Shown piece by piece: positions 1-5,346 of a stretch of DNA of 7,316 nt. Under the pieces are notes generated by a model. It made no database searches and had not been told where the DNA came from. It saw only the letters and a program-made list of their open reading frames with translations. The DNA is from an uncultured Bacillota bacterium. GTDB taxonomy: Bacteria > Bacillota_I > Bacilli_A > RF39 > UBA660. Position 1 is the stretch's first letter. Every line of letters starts with the position of its first letter. The stretch lies in NCBI GenBank assembly GCA_946540075.1, contig CAMNHZ010000042.1, forward strand, positions 1 through 7,316. Reading direction: 5' to 3'. The position numbers were made by a program, and so were the translations under genes.

Positions 1-2
1 TT

Positions 3-44
3 ACACTAGAAGAATATCTAGGTATTGATAGTAAATATAAATAA
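3..44 (+). CDS. C-terminal fragment of an unidentified plus-strand gene
   Basis: One plus-strand frame is open from the left edge and reads TLEEYLGIDSKYK followed by TAA at 42-44. It abuts a hairpin plus T-run that suits a terminator for a gene arriving from the left, and the composition (Leu-Glu-Glu, charged end) looks like a genuine protein tail. Only 13 residues are visible, so no family can be named. The gene would converge on the minus-strand gene ending at 72. Chance openness over 14 codons is quite possible; the terminator is the main support. Confidence 0.4.
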   Translation, partial: TLEEYLGIDSKYK

Positions 45-79
45 AAAAATATATAACGTAAGTTATATATTTTATTTTT
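39..79. terminator. Bidirectional intrinsic terminator between convergent genes
   Basis: A perfect 12-bp inverted repeat (arms 46-57 and 62-73) encloses a 4-base loop (GTAA). The right arm is followed on the plus strand by TATTTTT, and the left arm on the minus strand by a run of T, so it can end transcription from both sides. The stem is almost all A/T with one G/C pair, typical of terminators in extremely AT-rich genomes. The minus-strand stop codon (72-74) partly lies in the right arm, so the hairpin overlaps the coding end. Confidence 0.7.
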
Positions 80-491
80 GAATCATATTTAATAAATTAA
101 TTTTAAAAATATCTTTATCTGCATGTTGTTTTGATACCATAACACCTTTATAAGTTACAAGTTCTGATTGATGTCCTTCACTTAAGATATCCTCTGGTGT
201 TAGACTATCAAGCATTACAATTTTATCTTTTTTATAAACATGATAATGAAGTTTTATATCACCATGAACTTTAGAAAACATAACATCAGTTGGTAATTTT
301 AATTCATAAGTAACAGTTCCTTTTTCATCATCTACTGATACTACTTCACCTAAGAAATTACCTTCTTTTATTTGTGGATAAAATTCAAAATACAATTTCT
401 TATATGCTAACATATTATACTTTTTTAATGAACGTTCCAATTTATGAAATTCATTTTCATTAACATATTCAAATAAATATGTTTCTTTCAT
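72..491 (-). CDS. Small cytoplasmic protein of unknown function, 139 aa
   Basis: I do not recognise this protein. The chosen start is the ATG at 491 (MKETYLFEYV), because AAGAAGGGGG lies about 7 bases upstream; the frame opens 8 codons earlier, but that extension would run through the ribosome binding site. There is no signal peptide, membrane segment or cysteine. The sequence begins with a charged helix (about residues 10-35, KLERSLKKYNML), followed by what looks like beta-rich sequence with alternating hydrophobics (GNFLGEVVSV, GTVTYELKLP, GDIKLHYHVY) and a helical tail (DIFKINLLNMIQK). This could be a small alpha+beta or beta-barrel fold, but that is a guess from residue pattern. It stands alone: a promoter candidate lies just upstream and a terminator at its stop. 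It is transcribed in the same direction as the large operon to its right but is separated from it by that operon's terminator. Confidence 0.9.
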   Translation of the reverse strand: MKETYLFEYVNENEFHKLERSLKKYNMLAYKKLYFEFYPQIKEGNFLGEVVSVDDEKGTVTYELKLPTDVMFSKVHGDIKLHYHVYKKDKIVMLDSLTPEDILSEGHQSELVTYKGVMVSKQHADKDIFKINLLNMIQK

Positions 492-522
492 AATATGCCC
501 CCTTCTTAGACGCAATATACAT

Positions 523-559
523 CACATTTATTTTATCATATTAAATACAAATAAGTCAA
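523..559 (-). promoter_or_regulatory. Candidate sigma-A promoter for the 139-aa gene
   Basis: On the minus strand TTGACT (559-554) is followed after 18 bases by TAAAAT (535-530); each box matches consensus at 5 of 6 positions. The expected transcript start is near 523, giving a leader of about 30 bases that holds the AAGGGGG ribosome binding site. Such matches arise by chance in AT-rich DNA, so the support is the position and the good -35 box. Confidence 0.5.
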
Positions 560-600
560 TTAAATATTTAGAAAAACATACGTGTTTACACACTTATTTA

Positions 601-627
601 GCATATGAATTGTATATAATTGTATGC
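601..627. repeat. Imperfect inverted repeat containing a 10-bp tandem direct repeat
   Basis: The arms GCATA (601-605) and TATGC (623-627) flank AATT blocks, forming an imperfect dyad. Inside it, AATTGTAT occurs twice with a 10-base period (608-615 and 618-625). It lies between the terminator of the large operon and the -35 box of the 139-aa gene, about 40 bases upstream of that box. It could be a regulator binding site, or simply low-complexity AT sequence. Confidence 0.35.
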
Positions 628-643
628 TTTATACTTATTTAAT

Positions 644-680
644 CAATAAAAAATTGATGTAATTTTTACATCAATTTTAT
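644..680 (-). terminator. Intrinsic terminator of the surface-protein operon
   Basis: A perfect 13-bp inverted repeat (arms 650-662 and 666-678) has a 3-base loop. On the minus strand the stem ends in TTTT and continues TT, giving six consecutive U in the transcript. It begins 2 bases after the stop codon at 681. The G/C content is low but stem length and position are convincing. Confidence 0.75.
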
Positions 681-2975
681 TTATCTTGTTTTTGAATGTT
701 CATATTCTTCAACAGATATTTCTTTTGATTGTTCTGCTAGTTTTTTATTTTCTTCTTCAGCTCTTCTCTTTGCTTCAGCTTGTCTTTGTTCAATGACTTT
801 TTTAGCTGCTTCTAGAGCTGCTTTTTTAGCTGCTGCTTCTCTTGCTTTATTTTCTTGTTCAATCTTTTTATCATTATCTGTTTTAGTCACTGAACTATTA
901 TTTTTATTACTGTTTCCAGTTGAAATTTTTATACTTTCTTTATTAGTTGTACTACTTGTTGTTTTTGAAGTTTCCTTACTTGTGTTTGTGTTTGATGCAG
1001 TTGAAGATTGTTGTTTTTGTGTTTCTTTATTTGTTGTTGTAGTTGAAGACTGTTCTTTTTTAGTTTCATTTGAAGTGGCGTTTTTATTTTCAGTTTGATT
1101 TTTTGATTCTGAATATTGATATCCACTCTTAGAATAATCATAATTAACTATTTCTTCTTCTGAATCTTTAACTGTTGTCTTTTTCTCAACAACTTCATCT
1201 TTCGTATTTACTAATGTTGAACCAGGTTTATTACCTGCTGCTTCAGATGCTGCTTTAGCACCACTCTTATTAGTAGTTTTATCCCATTTAACATTAGGTT
1301 CAGTTTTTGTTGTTGTTACTTCGCCTTTAGTTTCAACTTTTTGACCTTTGTCATTAGTAACAGTTACATTTTTAGTTTCTTTTGTTGTTGTTGTCTTATA
1401 TGTAACATTCTTACTTGCACTTTCTTTTTCTACTTTTTTATTAACCTTTTGTACTTTTTCATATGCTGCTTTTAACTTGCTAAAAGTTTCAGTATAAGCA
1501 CGTCTAGTTTCAGCATCAGCATTTAAACCAAAGTCATCTGAACAATTAGCAAAGAAATATTCTAATTGCCCTTTTTTCAAATACTCTTGATATAATCTCA
1601 AGCAACGTTTACTTCCACTTTCGTAACTTACATCATGAACAACAACTTTATTACCTTCTAGAACTTTTCTTAATTTAGCTGATAAACTTTGTCCATCAGT
1701 AGTTTTAATAATTCTACGGAAAGTTTTAGATGAAGTAGTTCTTGAACTTTCTCCACCTCTATTTGGAACTACACTAACAGTACTAGATTGTTCATAATTC
1801 TTAGTTTCTTTTGAAGTTGCTGTAAAAGTATGAAGTTTCTTATACATTGCAACAGCATTATTATAATTTTCACTTCCATATTCATATTTTTGACTTAAGA
1901 ATTCTTCAACTTTATTCATCATATTTTCCAATGATTCAATATTAGTGTATGCAGTTAAAGATTGTGATTTACAAGCATTAGTATATTCATAATCATATTG
2001 TTTTAAATTTCTTAATAAGTTACTTGTTTCTACACTAAGAACTGATGAAGGATTTATATTATTGTTATATTTAGATATTTCATTACATTTAACATCATTA
2101 TACCAATGATCTTCACGATGTACATTAGTACTATGTGTACGTCCTGTAAAGATAACTTCTGCTTGAAGTTTATTAACTTTTTCATTAGTATTGAATGATT
2201 TAAATGACTCCATCATAATTATTTTTAAAGCTGGATTTACATCCTTATAAGTACCATTAATATCATATTTTGTTAAGAATTCTTTTATATCTGACGAATC
2301 ATTATTTTGAAGACATTTATTCATTGCATTCATATAATCTTGCCAGAAACTTTTATCAGTTGGATTAGCACAAAGAGATGATAAATCATAAATTTTATTA
2401 CTTTTCCATGCATTTCCTAATTTAACACTTAATTGTTTTAATTGATCTTTAATCTCTGTTGGTGTAAAGTTAGAAGATACATCTAATTTAGCTAATACAT
2501 CTTTATCTTGAATATACTCTGAATTAACAGCTAAGTATAAAGCTGTTAATTCTTTAGTTAATTCAACAGTTTTTGCTTCAAGTTCTAATTGATCTTTGCT
2601 TTCAATATCATATATTCCATTTTTTATTAATCCATCAGCAAGACTAGAAACTCTTTGATTATATTCTTCAGGACTTACAGCATTAAAGTTAGTACCTATT
2701 CTTCTTGATAAATCATATTCACGAACATGACTGTTTGTTTCGTTTTTAGTATTGTCATTATTCTTAGTGTTGTCATTATTTCTAGTTTCTTGAACCATAC
2801 TAGTAGGATTAGAAGTTACAGAATTAACACCTTTATGATATCCATAATTTGTACCACCTAAAATAGCTCCTACTGCTAATGCTGTTTTAATTAACTTAGC
2901 ACGTCTAATTCTTCTATGTATATTTTGGGCTATTTTTAAATTCTTTAAGCCTGTCATTCTCTTATTTTCATTCAT
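681..2975 (-). CDS. Large surface-type protein: N-terminal anchor, disordered S/T/N/K region, charged C-terminal helix (764 aa)
   Basis: I do not recognise a family. The start is the ATG at 2975 (MNENKRMTGL), with AGAGGTG 9 bases upstream; an in-frame GTG 12 bases earlier is part of that ribosome binding site and is rejected. Residues 17-30 are strongly basic (NIHRRIRRAKLIK) and lead into a short hydrophobic stretch, about 29-45 (TALAVGAILGGTNYGY), which could be a signal peptide or N-terminal anchor; no clear cleavage motif follows. NNDNTK is tandemly duplicated at 66-77. Residues ~85-400 are mostly helical with a few cysteines. Residues ~417-523 look like a second folded block (FRRIIKTTDGQSLSAKLRKVL). 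Residues 524-699 are rich in Ser, Thr, Asn, Lys and Gln and probably disordered, while 700-755 form a charged, Ala-rich coiled-coil-like helix. There is no LPxTG motif. It is the second gene of an operon, 20 bases after the cysteine-repeat membrane protein, and likely works with it at the envelope (inference). Confidence 0.9.
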   Translation of the reverse strand: MNENKRMTGLKNLKIAQNIHRRIRRAKLIKTALAVGAILGGTNYGYHKGVNSVTSNPTSMVQETRNNDNTKNNDNTKNETNSHVREYDLSRRIGTNFNAVSPEEYNQRVSSLADGLIKNGIYDIESKDQLELEAKTVELTKELTALYLAVNSEYIQDKDVLAKLDVSSNFTPTEIKDQLKQLSVKLGNAWKSNKIYDLSSLCANPTDKSFWQDYMNAMNKCLQNNDSSDIKEFLTKYDINGTYKDVNPALKIIMMESFKSFNTNEKVNKLQAEVIFTGRTHSTNVHREDHWYNDVKCNEISKYNNNINPSSVLSVETSNLLRNLKQYDYEYTNACKSQSLTAYTNIESLENMMNKVEEFLSQKYEYGSENYNNAVAMYKKLHTFTATSKETKNYEQSSTVSVVPNRGGESSRTTSSKTFRRIIKTTDGQSLSAKLRKVLEGNKVVVHDVSYESGSKRCLRLYQEYLKKGQLEYFFANCSDDFGLNADAETRRAYTETFSKLKAAYEKVQKVNKKVEKESASKNVTYKTTTTKETKNVTVTNDKGQKVETKGEVTTTKTEPNVKWDKTTNKSGAKAASEAAGNKPGSTLVNTKDEVVEKKTTVKDSEEEIVNYDYSKSGYQYSESKNQTENKNATSNETKKEQSSTTTTNKETQKQQSSTASNTNTSKETSKTTSSTTNKESIKISTGNSNKNNSSVTKTDNDKKIEQENKAREAAAKKAALEAAKKVIEQRQAEAKRRAEEENKKLAEQSKEISVEEYEHSKTR
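684..878 (-). other. C-terminal charged Ala-rich helix / predicted coiled coil
   Basis: These bases encode residues 700-764. The segment alternates Lys/Arg/Glu with Ala (AREAAAKKAALEAAKKVIEQ, then further Glu/Lys/Ala repeats), a composition typical of single alpha helices and TolA-like or coiled-coil stalks. It follows about 175 residues of Ser/Thr/Asn-rich sequence, so the protein ends in a rigid rod after a flexible linker. The type of helix (single charged helix or dimeric coiled coil) is not resolved by eye. Confidence 0.6.
2745..2780 (-). repeat. 18-bp tandem duplication encoding NNDNTK x2
   Basis: Two adjacent copies of an 18-base unit encode NNDNTK-NNDNTK (residues 66-77), just after the N-terminal hydrophobic segment of the 764-aa protein. 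The duplication keeps the frame and lengthens a hydrophilic Asn-rich linker. Confidence 0.7.
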
Positions 2976-2995
2976 TATAATATTCACCTCTTATA

Positions 2996-4747
2996 TTATT
3001 TTACTCTCTTATTACCAGTTAATTTATATCCATCATTTAATAATGATGCATCATTATTACTTGTACTCCACTTTAATGAATTAGTTCCTGATTTTGGTGT
3101 ACATGTTCTTGATGAATATAATTTTACTTTTACATCTTCTTTTACATAACTATAAATTGGTTCTGTCTTAGTTACTAATTTATAACCTGACACTACTTCA
3201 ATATCTGCATATACAGGAATAGTTACATCTTTGTATCCAGCACATACTTTTGAAGTTGTTCCTGCTGTTGTATGAGTAGTAGTAACCAAATATTTAATTA
3301 CTAAATGTGATGTACATTGTTTATCACAATCATCATAATAAGCATCAACTCTTTGATAGTTTGTACCTACATGAACAGAAGCATCTAATACTTCATAATG
3401 TGTAGATGTAGATGTAGTTCCAGCTGTTGTTACTGTCTTATAACCAGTACATTGCTTTTCAGTATATGAACCAGTCTTAATTCTTTCTTTTGTATATATT
3501 GGTTGATTTGTATCATAATATTTTGTTACTTTATATCCTGTTATTTTCTTAATTGTAGTTGTAGTAGTTCTTGTTTTTGTTTTAACTTGAGTTACATCAT
3601 TTGGATATAATTGTTTTTCAGTCCAACTAGACCAATTATCTGACCAAACACAAGTTGCATTAGTTTTCTTTAAATATTCATATTCATATGTTGGCGTTGG
3701 ATCTGGCGTTGGATCCGGTGTTGGATCCGGTGTTGGATCCGGTGTTGGTGTTGGATTAGTACATTCGTTTTCATAAACAGTTTTTGTTACTTCATTAGAA
3801 TTTTTACCATAATATTTTCCATCTACAATTTGACAAGTGTATTTAGCTGGTTCAGTACATTGTTTTTTGTATTCTTCTTTTGATACTCGCTTAGAATATT
3901 TACCATAATACTTTCCATCTACAACTTGACATGTATATTTTGGCTTAAAGCATTGTTTTTCAAATACTTTCTTTGATACTTGTTTAGAATATTTACCATA
4001 ATACTTTCCATTTATAACTTGGCATGTATATTTTGGTTTTGAACATTGTTTATCAAACTCTGTTTTTGTTACTTCAGTAGAATTCTTACCATAGTATCTT
4101 CCGTTTACAGCTTGACATGTATATTTTGGTTTAGTACCTGGTGTTGGTGTTGGATTAACAACAACATTAGTTATATTTCTTACTATATTAATTACATTAT
4201 TTCGATTGATAGAACGACAATTAGAACAACTCTTAGCTTTAGATTTTACAATAGGCTTACCAGGAATCAATTCTGGTGTTTTAATATCATCTTTATTCTT
4301 TTCACATATTGTTGTTTTACAATAATCGTAGCATCCCATGTATACTAACAAATAATTTTCTTGATCAGTACACTTTAAATTAACTTTCATTACATATTCA
4401 TCATCATATTTAGTAACTTTAACATATGAAGATGTTAAATCACATTGATTTCCACTACTATCAACAAATGGTAGTATAATCTTCTTATCTAACATATCAG
4501 CTAAAGTTAATTTTACTTCATCACCTACTTCTTGAGGTAATCTAGGTGTAGTAAAATAAGACTTAGCAGAATCCTTCATCATTAAAATATTTTCATTAAA
4601 AATTCTATCATATAACCCTTGAACAGAATCACTAATAAATTGTTTTGATGGAAATAACCACATCAAAATAAACACAAATAATACTACAAATAATATTTGT
4701 AATACGACATCTTTAATTCCAAAATTAGAATCTCTACCCTCATACAT
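2996..4747 (-). CDS. Single-pass membrane protein with four tandem Cys-pair repeats and a GYK-repeat C-terminus (583 aa)
   Basis: No named family is recognised. The ATG at 4747 (MYEGRDSNFG) follows AAGGAG (4765-4760, a slightly long 12-base gap). A longer frame from TTG 4834 is rejected because that TTG is the promoter's -35 box. Residues 15-32 form one hydrophobic helix (VVLQILFVVLFVFILMWLF); the rest is probably extracytoplasmic. Residues 33-200 are a globular region with seven cysteines (102-177). Residues 206-330 hold four ~31-residue repeats of the form YTCQ-x5-YYGK-S-V-x5-C with a fixed 24-residue Cys-Cys step. Residues 331-353 are a PTPD-repeat hinge. Residues 354-583 contain W368-x3-W-x2-W (weakly thrombospondin-1-like), a Thr-rich KTRTTTTT run and five GYK motifs (404, 435, 504, 521, 573). 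There are 21 cysteines in all and no LPxTG. It is the first gene of a two-gene operon with its own promoter. An adhesin or surface scaffold is plausible but unproven. Confidence 0.9.
   Translation of the reverse strand: MYEGRDSNFGIKDVVLQILFVVLFVFILMWLFPSKQFISDSVQGLYDRIFNENILMMKDSAKSYFTTPRLPQEVGDEVKLTLADMLDKKIILPFVDSSGNQCDLTSSYVKVTKYDDEYVMKVNLKCTDQENYLLVYMGCYDYCKTTICEKNKDDIKTPELIPGKPIVKSKAKSCSNCRSINRNNVINIVRNITNVVVNPTPTPGTKPKYTCQAVNGRYYGKNSTEVTKTEFDKQCSKPKYTCQVINGKYYGKYSKQVSKKVFEKQCFKPKYTCQVVDGKYYGKYSKRVSKEEYKKQCTEPAKYTCQIVDGKYYGKNSNEVTKTVYENECTNPTPTPDPTPDPTPDPTPDPTPTYEYEYLKKTNATCVWSDNWSSWTEKQLYPNDVTQVKTKTRTTTTTIKKITGYKVTKYYDTNQPIYTKERIKTGSYTEKQCTGYKTVTTAGTTSTSTHYEVLDASVHVGTNYQRVDAYYDDCDKQCTSHLVIKYLVTTTHTTAGTTSKVCAGYKDVTIPVYADIEVVSGYKLVTKTEPIYSYVKEDVKVKLYSSRTCTPKSGTNSLKWSTSNNDASLLNDGYKLTGNKRVK
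3689..3754 (-). repeat. 12-bp tandem repeat encoding the (PTPD)n hinge
   Basis: On the plus strand, units beginning GGATCC/T recur with an exact 12-base period at 3699, 3711, 3723 and 3735; three of them carry a full BamHI site. Each unit encodes four residues (PTPD), giving an extended proline-rich spacer at residues 332-353 between the Cys repeats and the C-terminal region. Near-identity between units suggests recent expansion by slippage or recombination, and a 12-base unit always keeps the frame. Confidence 0.85.
3758..4132 (-). repeat. Four tandem ~93-bp repeats encoding Cys-pair modules
   Basis: These bases encode residues 206-330. First cysteines are at 211, 242, 273 and 305 (steps 31, 31, 32), second cysteines at 235, 266, 297 and 329. 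Shared positions are K-Y-T-C-Q-(A/V/I)-(V/I)-(N/D)-G-(R/K)-Y-Y-G-K, then a Ser, then Val-(T/S)-K. Units 1 and 4 share (N)S-x-E-V-T-K-T while units 2 and 3 share YSK-x-VSK, so the array may have grown by duplicating an ABBA-like arrangement. The invariant cysteine pair suggests one intramodule disulfide each. Confidence 0.85.
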
Positions 4748-4798
4748 AATAAACACACTCTCCTTATAAAACATCAACAAAAATAATAATTTAATATA

Positions 4799-4834
4799 TA
4801 TATTAAGTATAACACTTACTATAACTTCGGTCAA
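4799..4834 (-). promoter_or_regulatory. Near-consensus sigma-A promoter of the two-gene surface operon
   Basis: Minus strand TTGACC (4834-4829), a 17-base spacer, then TATACT (4811-4806): each box matches consensus at 5 of 6 positions with ideal spacing. The -35 box contains the TGA stop codon (4833-4831) of the upstream Smr-domain gene. The expected transcript start is about 4799, leaving a ~50-base leader before the ATG at 4747. A fully palindromic 16-base A/T sequence (4791-4806) covers the start region and might be an operator or merely AT composition. Confidence 0.75.
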
Positions 4835-5106
4835 TCATTTAATAAAACAATTGTACAACCATCATTATAATAATATGTCTTATAATCATTAACTAATCTA
4901 TTATTTTTTAACACTTTAGCAGTTGTAAGTTTTAAAACAGAATTACCATAACCTCTACCATGAATTATTACAAAAATTTTATTCTTTAATTTATAGTTTT
5001 CATTTATAAAATCATTGATTGCAACTCTAGCACTTTCTCTATCGTATCCGTGCAAATCTAATTTTGGCAAACTATCAACAAAAACAATCTTATCTAATTC
5101 ATTCAT
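4831..5106 (-). CDS. Stand-alone Smr-domain protein (91 aa)
   Basis: The product is essentially one Smr (small MutS-related) domain, the module found at the C-terminus of MutS2 and as free proteins. The hallmark motifs are in order: LDLHG (16-20), HGRGYG (49-54, matching the family HGxGxG) and NDGCTIVLL (81-89, matching the final GGxGxT-type strand). Smr domains are described as nucleic-acid binding and in several cases nuclease active; here the last motif reads NDGC rather than GGxG, so activity is uncertain. The start is the ATG at 5106 (MNELDKIVFV), close to the domain as in short Smr proteins; a TTG 9 bases upstream is possible. Neither has a good ribosome binding site. A 10-codon leader ORF with a strong site overlaps this start by 8 bases, suggesting coupled translation. 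Its stop lies inside the next operon's promoter. It may bind nucleic acid in mismatch/recombination or ribosome-rescue contexts. Confidence 0.9.
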   Translation of the reverse strand: MNELDKIVFVDSLPKLDLHGYDRESARVAINDFINENYKLKNKIFVIIHGRGYGNSVLKLTTAKVLKNNRLVNDYKTYYYNDGCTIVLLND

Positions 5107-5131
5107 AATTATCAAAAATGGAAATTCTCAT
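5099..5131 (-). CDS. Possible 10-codon leader peptide overlapping the Smr gene start
   Basis: The ATG at 5131 is 7 bases after AGGTGA (5144-5139), the best ribosome binding site in this intergenic region. It reads MRISIFDNYE and stops at TGA 5101-5099, 8 bases into the Smr coding region (shared bases ATGAATGA). The Smr ATG itself has only AT-rich sequence in front of it. The arrangement fits ribosomes terminating on the leader and restarting at the Smr ATG. The peptide shows no attenuator-like codon run. Alternatively the Smr gene is weakly translated on its own and the leader is fortuitous. Confidence 0.45.
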   Translation of the reverse strand: MRISIFDNYE

Positions 5132-5175
5132 ATTACAATCACCTAATATAAGTTTATCATATATATAGCAAAAAA

Positions 5176-5181
5176 ATTATA
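5176..5181 (-). promoter_or_regulatory. Possible -10 box for the Smr gene transcript
   Basis: A perfect TATAAT (5181-5176) lies about 45 bases upstream of the leader ORF, but no -35 match is seen 16-18 bases before it; the flanking DNA is A/T tracts. A second TATAAT (5256-5251) has TTGATA 15 bases upstream, but these overlap the preceding terminator and the spacer is short. A promoter is needed here because a terminator precedes the gene. Confidence 0.3.
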
Positions 5182-5257
5182 CTTTTTAATCATTTTTTAT
5201 ATTTTTTTACACTTTTTTCATAATACTTAAAAAAATCACACCCCTAATGAATTATAC

Positions 5258-5288
5258 AAAAAAACTAAGTATATCAATATATCTTAGT
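5258..5288 (-). terminator. Intrinsic terminator after the DUF4932-like gene
   Basis: On the minus strand ACTAAG (5288-5283), a short AT stem with one bulged base, and CTTAGT (5269-5264) form a hairpin followed immediately by six T. It lies about 60 bases downstream of the TAG stop at 5347. The U-run and G/C-containing stem base make it a convincing factor-independent terminator. Confidence 0.75.
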
Positions 5289-5346
5289 CTTTATATTTAT
5301 TTGCTATATCTTTTTCATTATAACTATTGTTATCTTGGTATAAAAA

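Noticed and set aside
366..491. Helical N-terminus of the 139-aa protein as an antitoxin-like DNA-binding segment
   Set aside because: No helix-turn-helix or ribbon-helix-helix pattern and no partner toxin gene beside it.
793..1098. Plus-strand open frame opposite the Ser/Thr/Lys-rich part of the 764-aa gene
   Set aside because: It is a mirror of low-complexity codons (Leu/Phe/Val-rich from Lys/Glu/Ser/Thr codons), with no supporting ribosome binding site or neighbours; the minus-strand gene explains the region.
929..1141. Second minus-strand frame rich in Gln/Leu/Lys within the same region
   Set aside because: Out-of-frame reading of the repetitive Asn/Thr/Lys codons of the large gene; no ribosome binding site.
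4046..4348. Plus-strand open frame opposite the Cys-repeat gene
   Set aside because: Antisense shadow full of Ile/Phe/Cys/Tyr from AT-rich codons; the minus-strand frame has clear tandem repeats and a start site.
4748..4834. Longer N-terminus for the Cys-repeat protein from a TTG at 4834
   Set aside because: The TTG is part of the promoter -35 box and lies upstream of the expected transcript start; the ATG at 4747 has a Shine-Dalgarno sequence and gives a sensible membrane-protein start.
5145..5257. Possible riboswitch or small RNA in the A/T-rich gap containing a lone CACCCC cluster
   Set aside because: No stable stem-loop set or known aptamer core could be drawn; the gap is dominated by A and T tracts.
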